From Echinarachnius parma (Eukaryota; Echinodermata; Echinoidea; Clypeasteroida; Echinarachniidae), in the NCBI GenBank assembly GCA_037951105.1, contig JBAMJV010004340.1, positions 1-64,000 on the forward strand: 64,000 nucleotides of DNA. Direction: 5' to 3'. Position 1 is the first letter of the stretch, and every line of letters starts with the position of its first letter. Below are positions 54,442 to 64,000 of this stretch, piece by piece. The notes under the pieces were generated by a model. The model saw only the letters and a program-made list of their open reading frames with translations, was not told the DNA's origin and did not search any database. Both the position numbers and the translations under genes were made by a program.

Positions 54442-55330
54442 AGTTACTTTATTCATTATAGTGATCCATCAACTTTATGACATTTTTTCCAAAAGTCATA
54501 TGTGAGACAAAAATTATATACCAATACAATGGTAATATTCCCCCGACTGATGCGTAAATATGTAAGCAATAAAATGTTCGAAAATAAAACTGTCTGTCGC
54601 TGACACAATTAATCCGTATGTAATATCTATGGTAAATATGCTGCACCACGTGCACTCCGTACGCAAATGAGCGTATAGCTACACCAGCGTAACGGGCCGA
54701 ACTGTTGCTGAATGTAGGCCCAATGTCAGCGACATAAATAAACATTTCAATTGATATATTTCTGAATTTAACGATACTAAGGTTGGGATTTTTAAACAAA
54801 AGCCCTTTGTTATACTGTTTCAACAATACTAATCAATTAGTTTGGCCAATAAAGTTATTTTCGAGAATATTCCCAAAACGAGCATTTGGTTTTAAGATTA
54901 ACTGTGTATCAAAACCGGCATCATTTAGCGTTATCCAGTTAATTGTGTATTTTTGTAGAAAATTGCAAATTTATAAAACGATGTGATTTGAATTTTAGAG
55001 AATAAAAAAGGATCAAAGGTATAAATATTCTGATTTCTTTGACTTTATTCGTAGCATGAAGTTTGGATTTCCTTTGAAGTTTGTAGAAGATCAAATCAAA
55101 GATAGCCGTATGTAATTATATGTCAAGCCTACATGTAAATACCAAGATGGCTCAGACTCGTTGTGTAGTTTGTGTTCATAAGAAATATTAATTACAATAT
55201 GATTAGTATTGTAGAGCATTAGGCAGAACCAACAAGTTATTATTTATCAATTTTAATTTAAAAAAACATTGGCAGGGGTCTTCGCTGTTATGAACAAATT
55301 CTTACATCAAGTCTTACTACTTAAATATAC
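54442..55330. other. Intergenic, nothing recognised
   Basis: AT-rich; open frames at 54449-54826 (minus) and 54783-54986 (plus) show no domains. Confidence 0.4.
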
Positions 55331-55337
55331 ATGAATT

Positions 55338-55821
55338 ATGATTTGGGGATTTGAAACGCTATACTCAAATGGTCCTCAAGCACATAATGTGTCAGTCTGG
55401 GGCTTACCACCCGAGCCCACAATATTTTTCTCGGAAGTCGTCGCCAAAAGGAAACAGTCCCCTAAATCCCATGTTGAAGACACCCCACGACGTACTCCTT
55501 TTTCCTCACCCATTCCTCCAAAGATGATGTCTATTAGAAATGGTGCCTAGTATACCCCATCTACGGAAAACGAATCCCTGTCGCCAATCCCCATTCAAAT
55601 TCCCTTGTCGAGCAAGACGCTACCTTCTTCTTCTCGCCTTTCCTTGATTCCGCAGCCCCCTCTTTCTCTCCCGTCTCATTCAATCCGACTGACGGACCCG
55701 CCCTCACCCGCCCCAACCATTGGTCTTGTTTCAGACTCTCAATCTCCCCGCTCCCATCCTTAGTCAGACCATATCCTAATTGACCCTCACTCCTAACTCT
55801 ATACGGACTTCAAGCCCACCT
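55338..55821 (+). pseudogene. Unidentified Pro/Ser-rich reading remnant, possibly retroelement ORF1
   Basis: A frame reads GPQAHNVSVWGLPPE to KMMSIRNGA, then stop, and stays open after it (PSTENESLSPIPIQIPLSS to SQSPRSHP) with coding-like GC content. It precedes the decayed LINE endonuclease region at 56580 and is separated from it by a MITE. It could be a LINE ORF1 remnant; no domain is recognised. Confidence 0.35.
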
Positions 55822-56157
55822 TTAACGGACTAAGTAACATTGTCCAAATCCTCAAAACTTACTTGGAACTCTCATACCTTATCATATTCATATTAACAAT
55901 ACAAGCACGGGACAGGTTTAGATTTTTCAAATGTCCATTTTTTTCAAAGGATATTTACGATTAAAGTGTTCAGATATGAAATTGTCTACGGGATAATTTC
56001 ATGCCGTGTACAGTGAGTTAGTGTGTCATCACTTTGCATCAAATTAACGTGAAAGTTTCACACATTGCTTTTTGGACAATATCAGATCACTCCAATACAC
56101 ATTTGTATTAATCACTCATCACTCTTTGCATTTGCCAACAAAGTTAATAGATCAACC
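55822..56157. repeat. MITE of the GGGATCTAGTAA family, diverged copy
   Basis: It opens TTAACGGACTAAGTAACATT and ends CAACAAAGTTAATAGATCAA, with family landmarks between (CCAAATCCTCAAAACTTACT). Confidence 0.65.
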
Positions 56158-56159
56158 CA

Positions 56160-56390
56160 TTCTTCCCTGTCTGTACTGATTGCACACTGTGGGAGGACTC
56201 GATCGGTTACCACGGACGATGAATTGGTGGACTGGGCATCATTCTTCGCGTCAAGCCAAGGAGTCTCTCTAATAACGAACTGTTAAAATTCATGAGAGTG
56301 GTCAAGGCTAGGAGAAAGCCTCCCGAGGTGGCCAAGGAATTTACGCCAACCATTGCCGGTCTGATCAAGCGGTAACGGCCTTGAGAAACT
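56160..56390 (+). pseudogene. Short decayed coding remnant
   Basis: Frames contain NNELLKFMRVVKARRKPPEV and then AKEFTPTIAGLIKR with a stop. It looks like real protein text interrupted by stops on both sides. With its neighbours at 55338 and 56580 it may be part of one decayed LINE. Confidence 0.35.
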
Positions 56391-56579
56391 CTTCCCTTTA
56401 AAAAAAAAAAGCACACAGCAGAGAGTTCAAAAGTTGGGGGGAAATTTAAAGACCCAACGTGATTTATTTGTAATATTATGATTCCAATGGGGCATACTTT
56501 GGTTTTGCTTTTGTTTTTGTTTTGTCTATCATTTTCAACAACTATGTCATTATTTTCCTCTCAACACTGAAAGCTCTCC

Positions 56580-57112
56580 CTCCTCCATCTCCTCTAATGT
56601 TGACAATTTAGTTTTTGATTCAAATATGTTTTTATTCTCGAAGCTCTTCCTGTTGGTCTTCATGGGCTTCATTTACCACTATTTGTGCGCCTGGTCGCTA
56701 TTATCGTGGGGTGGCCACTTTTTTAAGAAGGGCATATTCAAGTTGAGACTATTTTTGTTTCACCTTGTCAATGTTTTAATTATTCAGGCTGATAATTTGG
56801 CTGTGCATGCTCTAGATTGTCTTGAGGCTCATGTAAGTCTCGCGCACTTGGTAAAATTATAATTGGAGGAAACTTTAACTGCACTTTGAAGGTTACATAG
56901 TTGTATAGCTCTGCTTTCTATGGTGCTTGGCGACGAATGCATCCCGAGGAAAGGATTTTTTTATTGGCAAAGGAATAGTCCCCATATGGGGCTTCATACG
57001 CTAAACTATATTGTGTTTTACGGTATGTCATATGGTTTAATGTCATATGTACATTCTTCTTGCATTTTACCTTTCTCCCTTTCAGACCATGTCCCGTTTT
57101 CAGTGTGCTAAC
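56580..57112 (+). pseudogene. Decayed LINE apurinic-type endonuclease
   Basis: One frame reads KIIIGGNFNCTL (about 56852-56887), like the IIxGGDFN motif of APE-type LINE endonucleases. Another, at 56920-57111, ends LSDHVPFSV, like the SDHxP motif that closes the domain. The distance is plausible, but frames change and stops intervene. Both calls rest on short motifs. Confidence 0.5.
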
Positions 57113-57119
57113 GAGACTG

Positions 57120-57660
57120 ACTCAAGCTTGACTCTATATGTTTAATCTTTAGAAATCCAACTCTTCGTCTAAAATTAACATTCGTTATCTATCAGGTGTC
57201 ATCAATTAAAGGGTACCTCCGGACAGAGATTTAGCTCTCTTACATCAAAGACATATCCCAAATGAACATACAAAACAAGTCTGTGATCCTGAAAGTATTT
57301 CTACATTGCTAGGGAATCATTTTTAATATCACATATCACTCATTCTGTCAGCGCAGTTCCGATAACGATACCACTTAACGATCCTCTTATTGACCGCATC
57401 TGCGATATATCGCAGCAAGCAGAGAAAATCTCGAAAATCGCTTGTGTGCGCGCGCTGCTGCAACACATGTGCGTATAGACGGAGCTATAAGAGAGGGAGA
57501 GAGAGAGACACGAGGAGCGCTATAAGGCCAACAAAAAAAATTGTTGAATTGGAGTAACGGGCAACCAAACATTAGGGTAGTTAGGTAGGGTTTTTTTGTT
57601 TTTTTTTCAGGATTCGCAAATTACACAAAAACACATATATAACACACAAAAAACACATAT
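57120..57660. other. Intergenic with GA-rich tract
   Basis: A (GA)n tract lies at about 57491-57512, and T/A-rich text follows. No gene. Confidence 0.4.
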
Positions 57661-57664
57661 CGCA

Positions 57665-57975
57665 ATTGGAATTTTTTATTTTATTATTATTTTTTTTTAA
57701 TCAGAAAAAACCTTTAGGGTCGGCGGTATTTTTAGGGTCGGGCGGGTTGCGAATTTGCGTTTCCCAAACCATTCAGCAACTCCTTGTGAATTAGCGACTT
57801 GGTCAGAGACCATGCATACCCGAAATTTCCGACTTGTATAATTTCGAACATTTAGTCGAGTGCCGAACGAATAGCAAATACAAAAAACATTGGACCAAGG
57901 TAGGATTCGAACCAGGGATCTCTAGCGTATCAATCTAACTCTCTATCCACGGAGCTATTTTGGATTGCTTGATTG
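57665..57975 (-). mobile_element. tRNA-derived SINE candidate
   Basis: On the minus strand, starting near 57970, the text includes TAGCTCCGTGGATAGAG (A-box-like) and, about 35 bases later, GGTTCGAATCC (a perfect B box). A body of about 200 bases follows, ending in CTGATTAAAAAAAAATAATA. The cloverleaf is imperfect, and the tRNA head flows directly into the body, which argues for a SINE rather than a working tRNA. Confidence 0.6.
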
Positions 57976-58141
57976 GTGTTGGTTTTTTAAAATATATATA
58001 CCCTAACACTAACCCTTACCCTAACTCTAATGTACAAGCAATAACATACATATTGCATGCATGCAGAGATATGGTGCGATGCGGTGGCCGTGGCTAGAGT
58101 GCGAGCACGCGCGAAACGATACTAACTATCGCATGGGCTAT

Positions 58142-58358
58142 GTTTATTTCTCTGCGCTACAGCGTATAGCAGAGAAATTATGTTTGTAACAGGCAGGTCG
58201 TTAAAACGACAGCTTTGTATGGAAGCCAGTGGAGCGAATCCGTTGATTCGCGCGGGCTTTTTTGAATAGGTTCGGTATGTGGCCGAGGAGGGTGACATAG
58301 TCATGTATTGGAAGGGGTAGTCATTCTACGTTTGTCAGTCAGATCGTTAACACATACT
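58142..58358 (+). repeat. Left 217-bp direct repeat of a retroelement-like unit
   Basis: It is identical to 63427-63645 except for a T-run of six instead of eight. It opens with a hairpin, TTTCTCTGC, 12-base loop, GCAGAGAAA. It ends CGTTAACACATACT. It could be an LTR or the split direct repeat of a DIRS/Ngaro-type element. Confidence 0.88.
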
Positions 58359-58809
58359 GCGCAGCGTATAGCCAGTTCTCTTTTTTAGGGCGTTGTCATC
58401 GAGCTACAATGGATGCCTCGGGGCTCGGGCGTTTTAAATACCGTCAAGGAGCAAGTTCAGGCGTCCCATTTTCTCGCTGTTGGAAGAGCTGGATGAGCTC
58501 GTTACTCATAAGTTAAGTGCATTTCAATTCAGTTACGAATCGTATCAATATGAATTCAGTGGAAATTTAATTGTTAAAATTGAGTAGATAATATGCGGTC
58601 TATGCCTTTAGAGAGAAAGAGATTCGGTAGTAGCATAAAGTTGGTTTGAAATATACACTATGTTATTCGAAGTGAGGGCTGCTGTGTGAGTTTCGGCTAA
58701 GGGCTTTTTGTCCGAAGGTACATGAATATTTTGTTATTCTTTATTTATTTCACTTGTGATTCTACGTTTTTGTGATATTAATGCACTGTTGTTATACCTA
58801 TTTACCGGT

Positions 58810-59223
58810 TTTTTAGGAACCTTGTACTTGGAGCACAAGCAGAAGCTAATGAAGATCGCAGATCAGTCAGCCTATGGATGGGGCACCGTGGTGGAGTACA
58901 AAGCCAACGTTCTGGCCTTCGATTCGGTCGACGAGAGAAGGATTGAAGTCCGAGGTCATGACGAGGGGCAATGCGGCATCAATGGACCGACTAGGAGGCT
59001 GCATAGGGGCAGCGGGTTCCGGCCATACACTACAACGCCTTCATCTCGACGGGTTGCTTCAGGACTCAGCAGGCCCGTGCAGTCTGGGGACGCCCGGAGG
59101 AAGGGTGACGTCGGGTTTCCGTCGGAGGTCGGGCACCAGCTTTGCGTGTGGGAAGCCGGGGTATTGGCGTTTTTGGAGTCGAGAGGTCACACGTGTCAAG
59201 GGCAGGCAGTGAGGCAAAGATAA
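58810..59223 (+). pseudogene. Gag-like reading frame with degenerate zinc knuckle
   Basis: One frame reads LYLEHKQKLMKIADQSAYGW and on through YKANVLAFDSVDERRIE. That pattern fits gag-like proteins of DIRS/Ngaro-type elements as I remember them. After it, the coherent text moves to another frame, ending TSFACGKPGYWRFW, which looks like a CxxCGxxGHW knuckle with its first Cys changed to Ser. Frame change and lost Cys mark it as decayed. An AG precedes 58817, so a spliced start is possible. Confidence 0.5.
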
Positions 59224-59229
59224 GTACTC

Positions 59230-60430
59230 AACCATTACGTCAACATCATTATGTTGATTATTTTGCCACATGCAATTATGTTGATTTTGTGTCATTCACT
59301 GTGGGTCGTTTGACGGCTCTTAATAGTTATGGGGGAATGGCACGAAATTACGTTTTAAGATGTGATTGATGAGGGGTAAAGAATGCCCTATCATGTTTGG
59401 CCCGGGCAGATTGATAGTAATAGTAAGAAGAATTTAATATATTCGCTAGGGCGAATCTTGTGTTTATAGGGGGAGATATACCCTGAGCATTTTGAGGAAA
59501 GGGTGTTTTTTGAATTAGAAGTACGCCCGTTGATTGAAGTTGATAATATTAGTCAGAGAAGGCTTGTTTTGGATTGTTGAAATGTTTATTTTTGCTTATT
59601 TAAAGAAAAGTTTTAATATGAAGACGATATACTTGCCAATGATGTGTTGTCTTTTGGTGACTCGTTGTTTAATTTTGATTTGAATTTTGCATAATAATTG
59701 AGATACTCGAAGACCATAGGGCATAGCTCGGTTTGGATTGTGATTTTCAAGGTAAGTGGAGGTTTCCATAAATTTTAACGTCTTGCCTTTTGGTATTTCG
59801 ACGGTCAAGTACGTGTTTACGTAAGTCACGCGGGTCGTCGTCACCCACGGAATTGGGGACCGCAAGGTCACAAGGTAATTATGTACCTCGATGATGGTCT
59901 CGGTTTTGTAGCAACCGATAAAGAGGCACCCGATTTACTTGAGGTTGTGCACCACGATATGTTGGGTTTGGGTTTTCTTAATTGTGGAAAATATGAGTCG
60001 CTGGAAACCCATTAGCTGCCAGAAGTAGCTTGGCCTGGTCCGGAGCATGGCTGGAGGGTATGTATATGCATATATATCACGAAATGGTTGAGAAGCGATG
60101 AAATTATTCTTTTGTACATTGTTGAAATTCTGGAATGGTTGTATCCTAGCTGGTCCACGTGAATGAATTGGCGGGCTTTGGTGGCCGGATTATTCTTCGT
60201 ATTCCGCGACAGGTAAGCTCGTTCAAATGAAGATAAGGGGGATTTTTAATAGCTCGAATGGTTGAGCCAGTTGGCAAGCACCCGTCATGCTTAGTAAGGA
60301 AGTAGTCTTTGGATTGTCGTTCGGGTTGCAGCAACTGTTGCTCGCCTGAACGGGATTGGAGTAATGGTATTAAGATATAAATGTCTTTTTTGATGCCTCT
60401 GGCACAGTATATGGTGGGCACACCCACGTT
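59230..60430. other. Interior of the retroelement-like unit, unidentified
   Basis: I found no conserved domain in either strand. Base composition is T/G-rich on the plus strand. Confidence 0.4.
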
Positions 60431-60433
60431 GAG

Positions 60434-61570
60434 GATGGATTGCTTGAAGCAACGGTCAGGTGGTCATTTGTCGAGTCCCATAGAGGCTCCACTTGAAGTG
60501 AGCTGGAGGCTGTAAACATAGTGTTGTTTTTATATGTAGATACGAAGATGAATTGCTTGAAGCAACGGGCAGGTGGTCGTTTGACGAGACCCATAGAGGC
60601 TCCACTTGAAGTGAGTTGGAGGCTGTAAACATAGTGCTGTTTTTATATGTAGATACGAAGACGAATTGCTTGAAGCAACGGGCAGGTGGTCGTTCGACAC
60701 GGCCCATAGAAGCTCCACTTGAAGTGAGCTGGAGGCTGTAAACATAGTGCTGTTTTTATATGTAGATACGAAGATGAGTTGCTTGAAGCAACGGGCAGGT
60801 GGTCGTTTGACACGGCCCATGGAGGCTCCACTTGAAGTGGGCTGGAGGCTGTAAACATAGTGCTGTTTTTATATGTAGATACGAAGATGAATTGCTTGAA
60901 GCAACAGGCAGGTGGTCGTTTGTCGAGTCCCATAGAGGCTCCACTTGAAGTGAGCTGGAGGCTGTAAACATAGTGTTGTTTTTATATGTAGATACGAAGA
61001 TGAATTGCTTGAAGCAACGGGCAGGTGGTCGTTTGACGAGACCCATAGAGGCTCCACTTGAAGTGAGCTGGAGGCTGTAAACATAGTGCTGTTTTTATAT
61101 GTAGATACGAAGATGAATTGCTTGAAGCAACGGGCAGGTGGTCGTTCGACACGGCCCATAGAAACTCCACTTGAAGTGAGCTGGAGGCTGTAAACATAGC
61201 GCTGTTTGTATATGTAGATACGAAGATGAGTTGCTTGAAGCAACGGGCAGGTGGTCGTTTGACACGGCCCATGGAGGCTCCACTTGAAGTGAGCTGGAGG
61301 CTGTAAACATAGTGCTGTTTTTATATGTAGATACGAAGATGAATTGCTTGAAGCAACGGGCAGGTGGTCGTTTGACACGGCCCATAGAAGCTCCACCATG
61401 AAAGAGCTGTAGGCAGTGAAGAGAGTTCACTTCCGTTTTTATATGTAGATATGAAGAATTAATTGCTTGAAGCATCGGACAGGTGTTCAGTCCACGAGAC
61501 CCATAGAGGCTCCACTTGGGGAGAGCTGGAGGCGGTGAAGAGTTTGCCGTTTTTGTTCGTAAGATATATT
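60434..61570. repeat. 113-bp satellite, about ten tandem copies
   Basis: The core TTGCTTGAAGCAACGGGCAG recurs at a strict 113-base spacing from about 60551 to 61343, with a diverged copy at each end. Each unit holds two near-palindromes (TTGCTTGAAGCAA and CACTTGAAGTG). Because 113 is not a multiple of three and the unit lacks minus-strand stops, overlapping minus-strand frames appear at 113-base steps. They are artefacts of the array. Confidence 0.95.
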
Positions 61571-63426
61571 TGTGTATAGTTTAGTCCAGTTCAGAAGGTT
61601 AGTAAGCATGGTAAGAAGGAGCATAGTTGGGAGGGATATATAAATTGATTGGTCCCTCCACTAAGATTGATTGGAAAAATTGTAGATACAAACAAAAGTT
61701 TGTTTGGGAATAAGTAAATGGCTTTGATAGTTTATTGTGGAAATCGGCCTCCTTTTGGCCGAAGTTGTATAAGGATATTAATTTGTTATTTTTTTGGTAG
61801 ATGTGAGGAAGATTGACTCCGGTGGGGCAAGGAAAGGTAGAGGAAATAATGGATTCTTTGGTAATCCTAACTAGGCCTTTAAATTAGTGGCTTTGAAAGT
61901 TCGTTTCTAATGCAATGTTTTGCTCTTGCAGATTAAGACCTGGATCAGACGATCAGCTCTATAGGATACTAGCGGTCGGTACCACTTCTAATCAAGGGCA
62001 TGGCTACGCATCTGATCATGTGTAGGAGTGAGAGGGCTTCGAGGACGTATTAGGGCGCTTTCTCTCGATGGGAGTTTATTCATTAAAAGCCTTCTGGAAT
62101 CAGCCAAGCGACAGAGCTCCAGAAGGGTAATCTAGAAGGGCACAGTCGCTTTCGACGTGTTTATTTCTTTATGTGGGAAATACACGACAGAAGCTGATGT
62201 AGAAGTTTTGCAAGATCTAGCGTGTATTGTTATGTCCATGTGCGGGGTTCCTGTGTTTTTGATGTAGTAAAGTCCTTGCGATGCTTTGGTATATTATTGT
62301 GGGCATGTATAAGATTAATTCTATTGTTTTTAAATGTGCGCGTGAATAGCATTGGCGCACTCGCAGATGTTTGGTTTGTACGAAACCGGGGAATAGTGCT
62401 GGTTCCGTAAGTGGTGGAAAATAATTGCGTTGTGTATGAATTACACAACCCTTTGTGAAATGTTGGGCATTTGTTTGATATTATAAAATGGTACTAAAAT
62501 ATATAATTATGTTTTTTTTGCTTGGTGGTCTCCTTTTAAGGTTAGGTGGCGCCACATGGGCTGCTAGAGCTTCTATTAATGATATGTTATGGAAGAGGCA
62601 TGGTTGCTGGAGGTCTAGAAAGTAAAGGTCGGTTATGTTGACGGCTCAGTTGAGCTCCAGTTACAGGTCACGAGGCCTGTCAAGCATGATGCATTGAATA
62701 TGTGATAAGCACGCGTTTGTTATTGGCTCACTTGAGAAGGAAGTTAGAGCATGGAAGAGATGCTGCTCAGGCTCTTTTTTGTGGATTCGGGCGGATAGGA
62801 GTTTTTGTTTTTGATCGGGCGTTAGCCAGGGATGGTTAGAGTTGCTGATGCGTACGATGCATACGGTCTAAAGTTGTTTGTTTGTTAATTTTGAAGGGCA
62901 AAGTTTTTGTTCTTGCGGGATTACATTGTTTTAATTAAGTTGTTTGTGGTATGCATTCGCATTTGAGAAGCCATGCGGTTGATGTTCTTGTATTGGAAGT
63001 TTATATATTTGTGGTTAATACGTTTATATGATAACGACAATGTTCGGTTATGTAGTTTTATTTGGTAAGGGGCCAATTTTGTTTTAAGAATGTATGCTCG
63101 TTTATGGCTATATTGGTTATTGATGGTGTCTTGAGGGCATTTGTCCCTAGATTGCGCCACGTATTTCTTTAATTGACTGTATTCAATTTATTTTTGTTTT
63201 TTAATGCTTTATAGTAAGATTGTATGTCATTTTGTGATTTAATATTACGGTAAGGCGTATTTATTGGTCAGTCTCAACCCCTTCTTTTATAGGTCTAGGC
63301 ACACGCTGACAAGCTTTTCCATATAAGATATGGCTCAGTGTTATTATTTGATGAGGTGTGTTTCTAGGTTGGGTGAGAGGTATTTTGAATGGGATTGTTG
63401 TCGTTTTTTGTATGCATGGAACAGAC
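61571..63426. other. Right part of the retroelement-like unit, unidentified
   Basis: T/G-rich on the plus strand, without any domain that I recognise. Short frames at 62222-62448 and 62921-63160 lack support. Confidence 0.4.
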
Positions 63427-63645
63427 GTTTATTTCTCTGCGCTACAGCGTATAGCAGAGAAATTATGTTTGTAACAGGCAGGTCGTTAAAACGACAGCTT
63501 TGTATGGAAGCCAGTGGAGCGAATCCGTTGATTCGCGCGGGCTTTTTTTTGAATAGGTTCGGTATGTGGCCGAGGAGGGTGACATAGTCATGTATTGGAA
63601 GGGGTAGTCATTCTACGTTTGTCAGTCAGATCGTTAACACATACT
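63427..63645 (+). repeat. Right direct repeat of the retroelement-like unit
   Basis: 219 bases, identical to 58142-58358 apart from two extra T in a T-run. The same initial hairpin is present. Confidence 0.88.
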
Positions 63646-63649
63646 TATT

Positions 63650-64000
63650 GTTGATGATGTCATTAATAATAATGATAATAATGATGATAGTATAGATGTT
63701 TTGGTTTTTGAGGGTTGGAATGTTTTATAAGGAAGTACACCAATTTTGTGTGGGTTAGCGTTAGGTTTTCCAGAGTTTTTCTCTTATTAGTTTTTATCTC
63801 TGGTTTTTCACCCTATGCTAATCAGGCACGGTATTATCATTATTATCATTATTATCTTCGTTGTAAGAAATTATGTGCTTGTATGCACTGGTTATATATG
63901 CTTAAGATATAAACGTCTTTGTGTACGTATGATTATGACGTTGGTTATGTGAAATTGGTGTTATTTTGTAATAAAAATGTCGGTCTCTGTACTGGGCTCG
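63650..64000. other. AT-rich tail of the window with trinucleotide runs
   Basis: Imperfect (AAT/ATG)n near 63660-63690 and (ATT/ATC)n near 63833-63855. No gene recognised. Confidence 0.5.

Larger units (their letters stand above)
58142..63645 (+). mobile_element. 5.5-kb retroelement-like unit between direct repeats
   Basis: Near-identical terminal direct repeats enclose a decayed gag-like frame (58810-59220) and a 113-bp satellite (60434-61570). I saw no reverse transcriptase, integrase or tyrosine recombinase. Flanks give no clear target duplication (GGCTAT before the left repeat, TATTG after the right). It is therefore a non-autonomous LTR or DIRS-like element, or a recent duplication of a 217-bp repeat; the former is favoured by the gag-like text. 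Confidence 0.55.

Noticed and set aside
57890-57972. Functional tRNA gene on the minus strand
   Set aside because: The B box is good but the acceptor and anticodon stems are poor, and the sequence continues into a SINE-like body.
58002-58032. Telomeric repeat tract
   Set aside because: Only a few degenerate CCCTAA-like units, too short and irregular to mean more than chance or an old interstitial remnant.
60434-61475. Family of overlapping minus-strand proteins of about 96 residues with conserved PPARCFKQF text
   Set aside because: They step by 113 bases through all three frames, so they arise from the satellite and not from selection on protein.

Overview
This is a stretch of animal nuclear DNA, AT-rich and crowded with repeats. 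Its one convincing host gene is spread over small exons with GT/AG borders. The single-exon SRCR domain cassettes, in a very long array, together with a Mag/SURL-like Ty3/gypsy element, fit a marine invertebrate deuterostome. An echinoderm is most likely, since SRCR genes are hugely expanded in sea urchins. The species cannot be fixed from the sequence.

Host gene (19522-51394, + strand): fifteen SRCR exons, all entering and leaving in phase 1, are followed by a short Pro/Thr/Gln stalk, one transmembrane exon (50336-50426) and a terminal exon for a tyrosine-containing cytoplasmic tail (51010-51394). About 1,730 residues are encoded in the window. No start codon or signal-peptide exon was found, so the 5' end lies upstream or in an unrecognised exon. 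The product looks like a type I scavenger-receptor-like surface protein.

Region by region. 1-5900: a probable non-autonomous hAT element (413-1561) with internal 185-bp repeats, then foldback repeats. 5909-10846: a tandem segmental duplication whose first copy was later hit by a 5'-truncated LINE and by a second hAT-like element (7426-9062, 8-bp target duplication); the second copy preserves both empty sites. 11.2-13.6 kb: an inverted copy of part of that block and a degenerate tandem repeat. 14079-19422: a young Ty3/gypsy element (236-bp LTRs, GTAGT target duplication) that carries a frame break and lacks the integrase core. It ends 100 bp before the first recognised SRCR exon. 19.5-51.4 kb: the receptor gene, its introns filled with TA-flanked foldback elements, TTAA-flanked MITEs, a piggyBac-like MITE, a 16-bp repeat foldback, poly-G tracts and a 4.3-kb inverted-repeat element. 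51.4-58 kb: 3' UTR, more MITEs, decayed LINE sequence and a tRNA-derived SINE. 58.1-63.65 kb: a retroelement-like unit bounded by 217-219-bp direct repeats, with a decayed gag-like reading frame and a 113-bp satellite.

All calls come from reading the sequence; no database search was possible.
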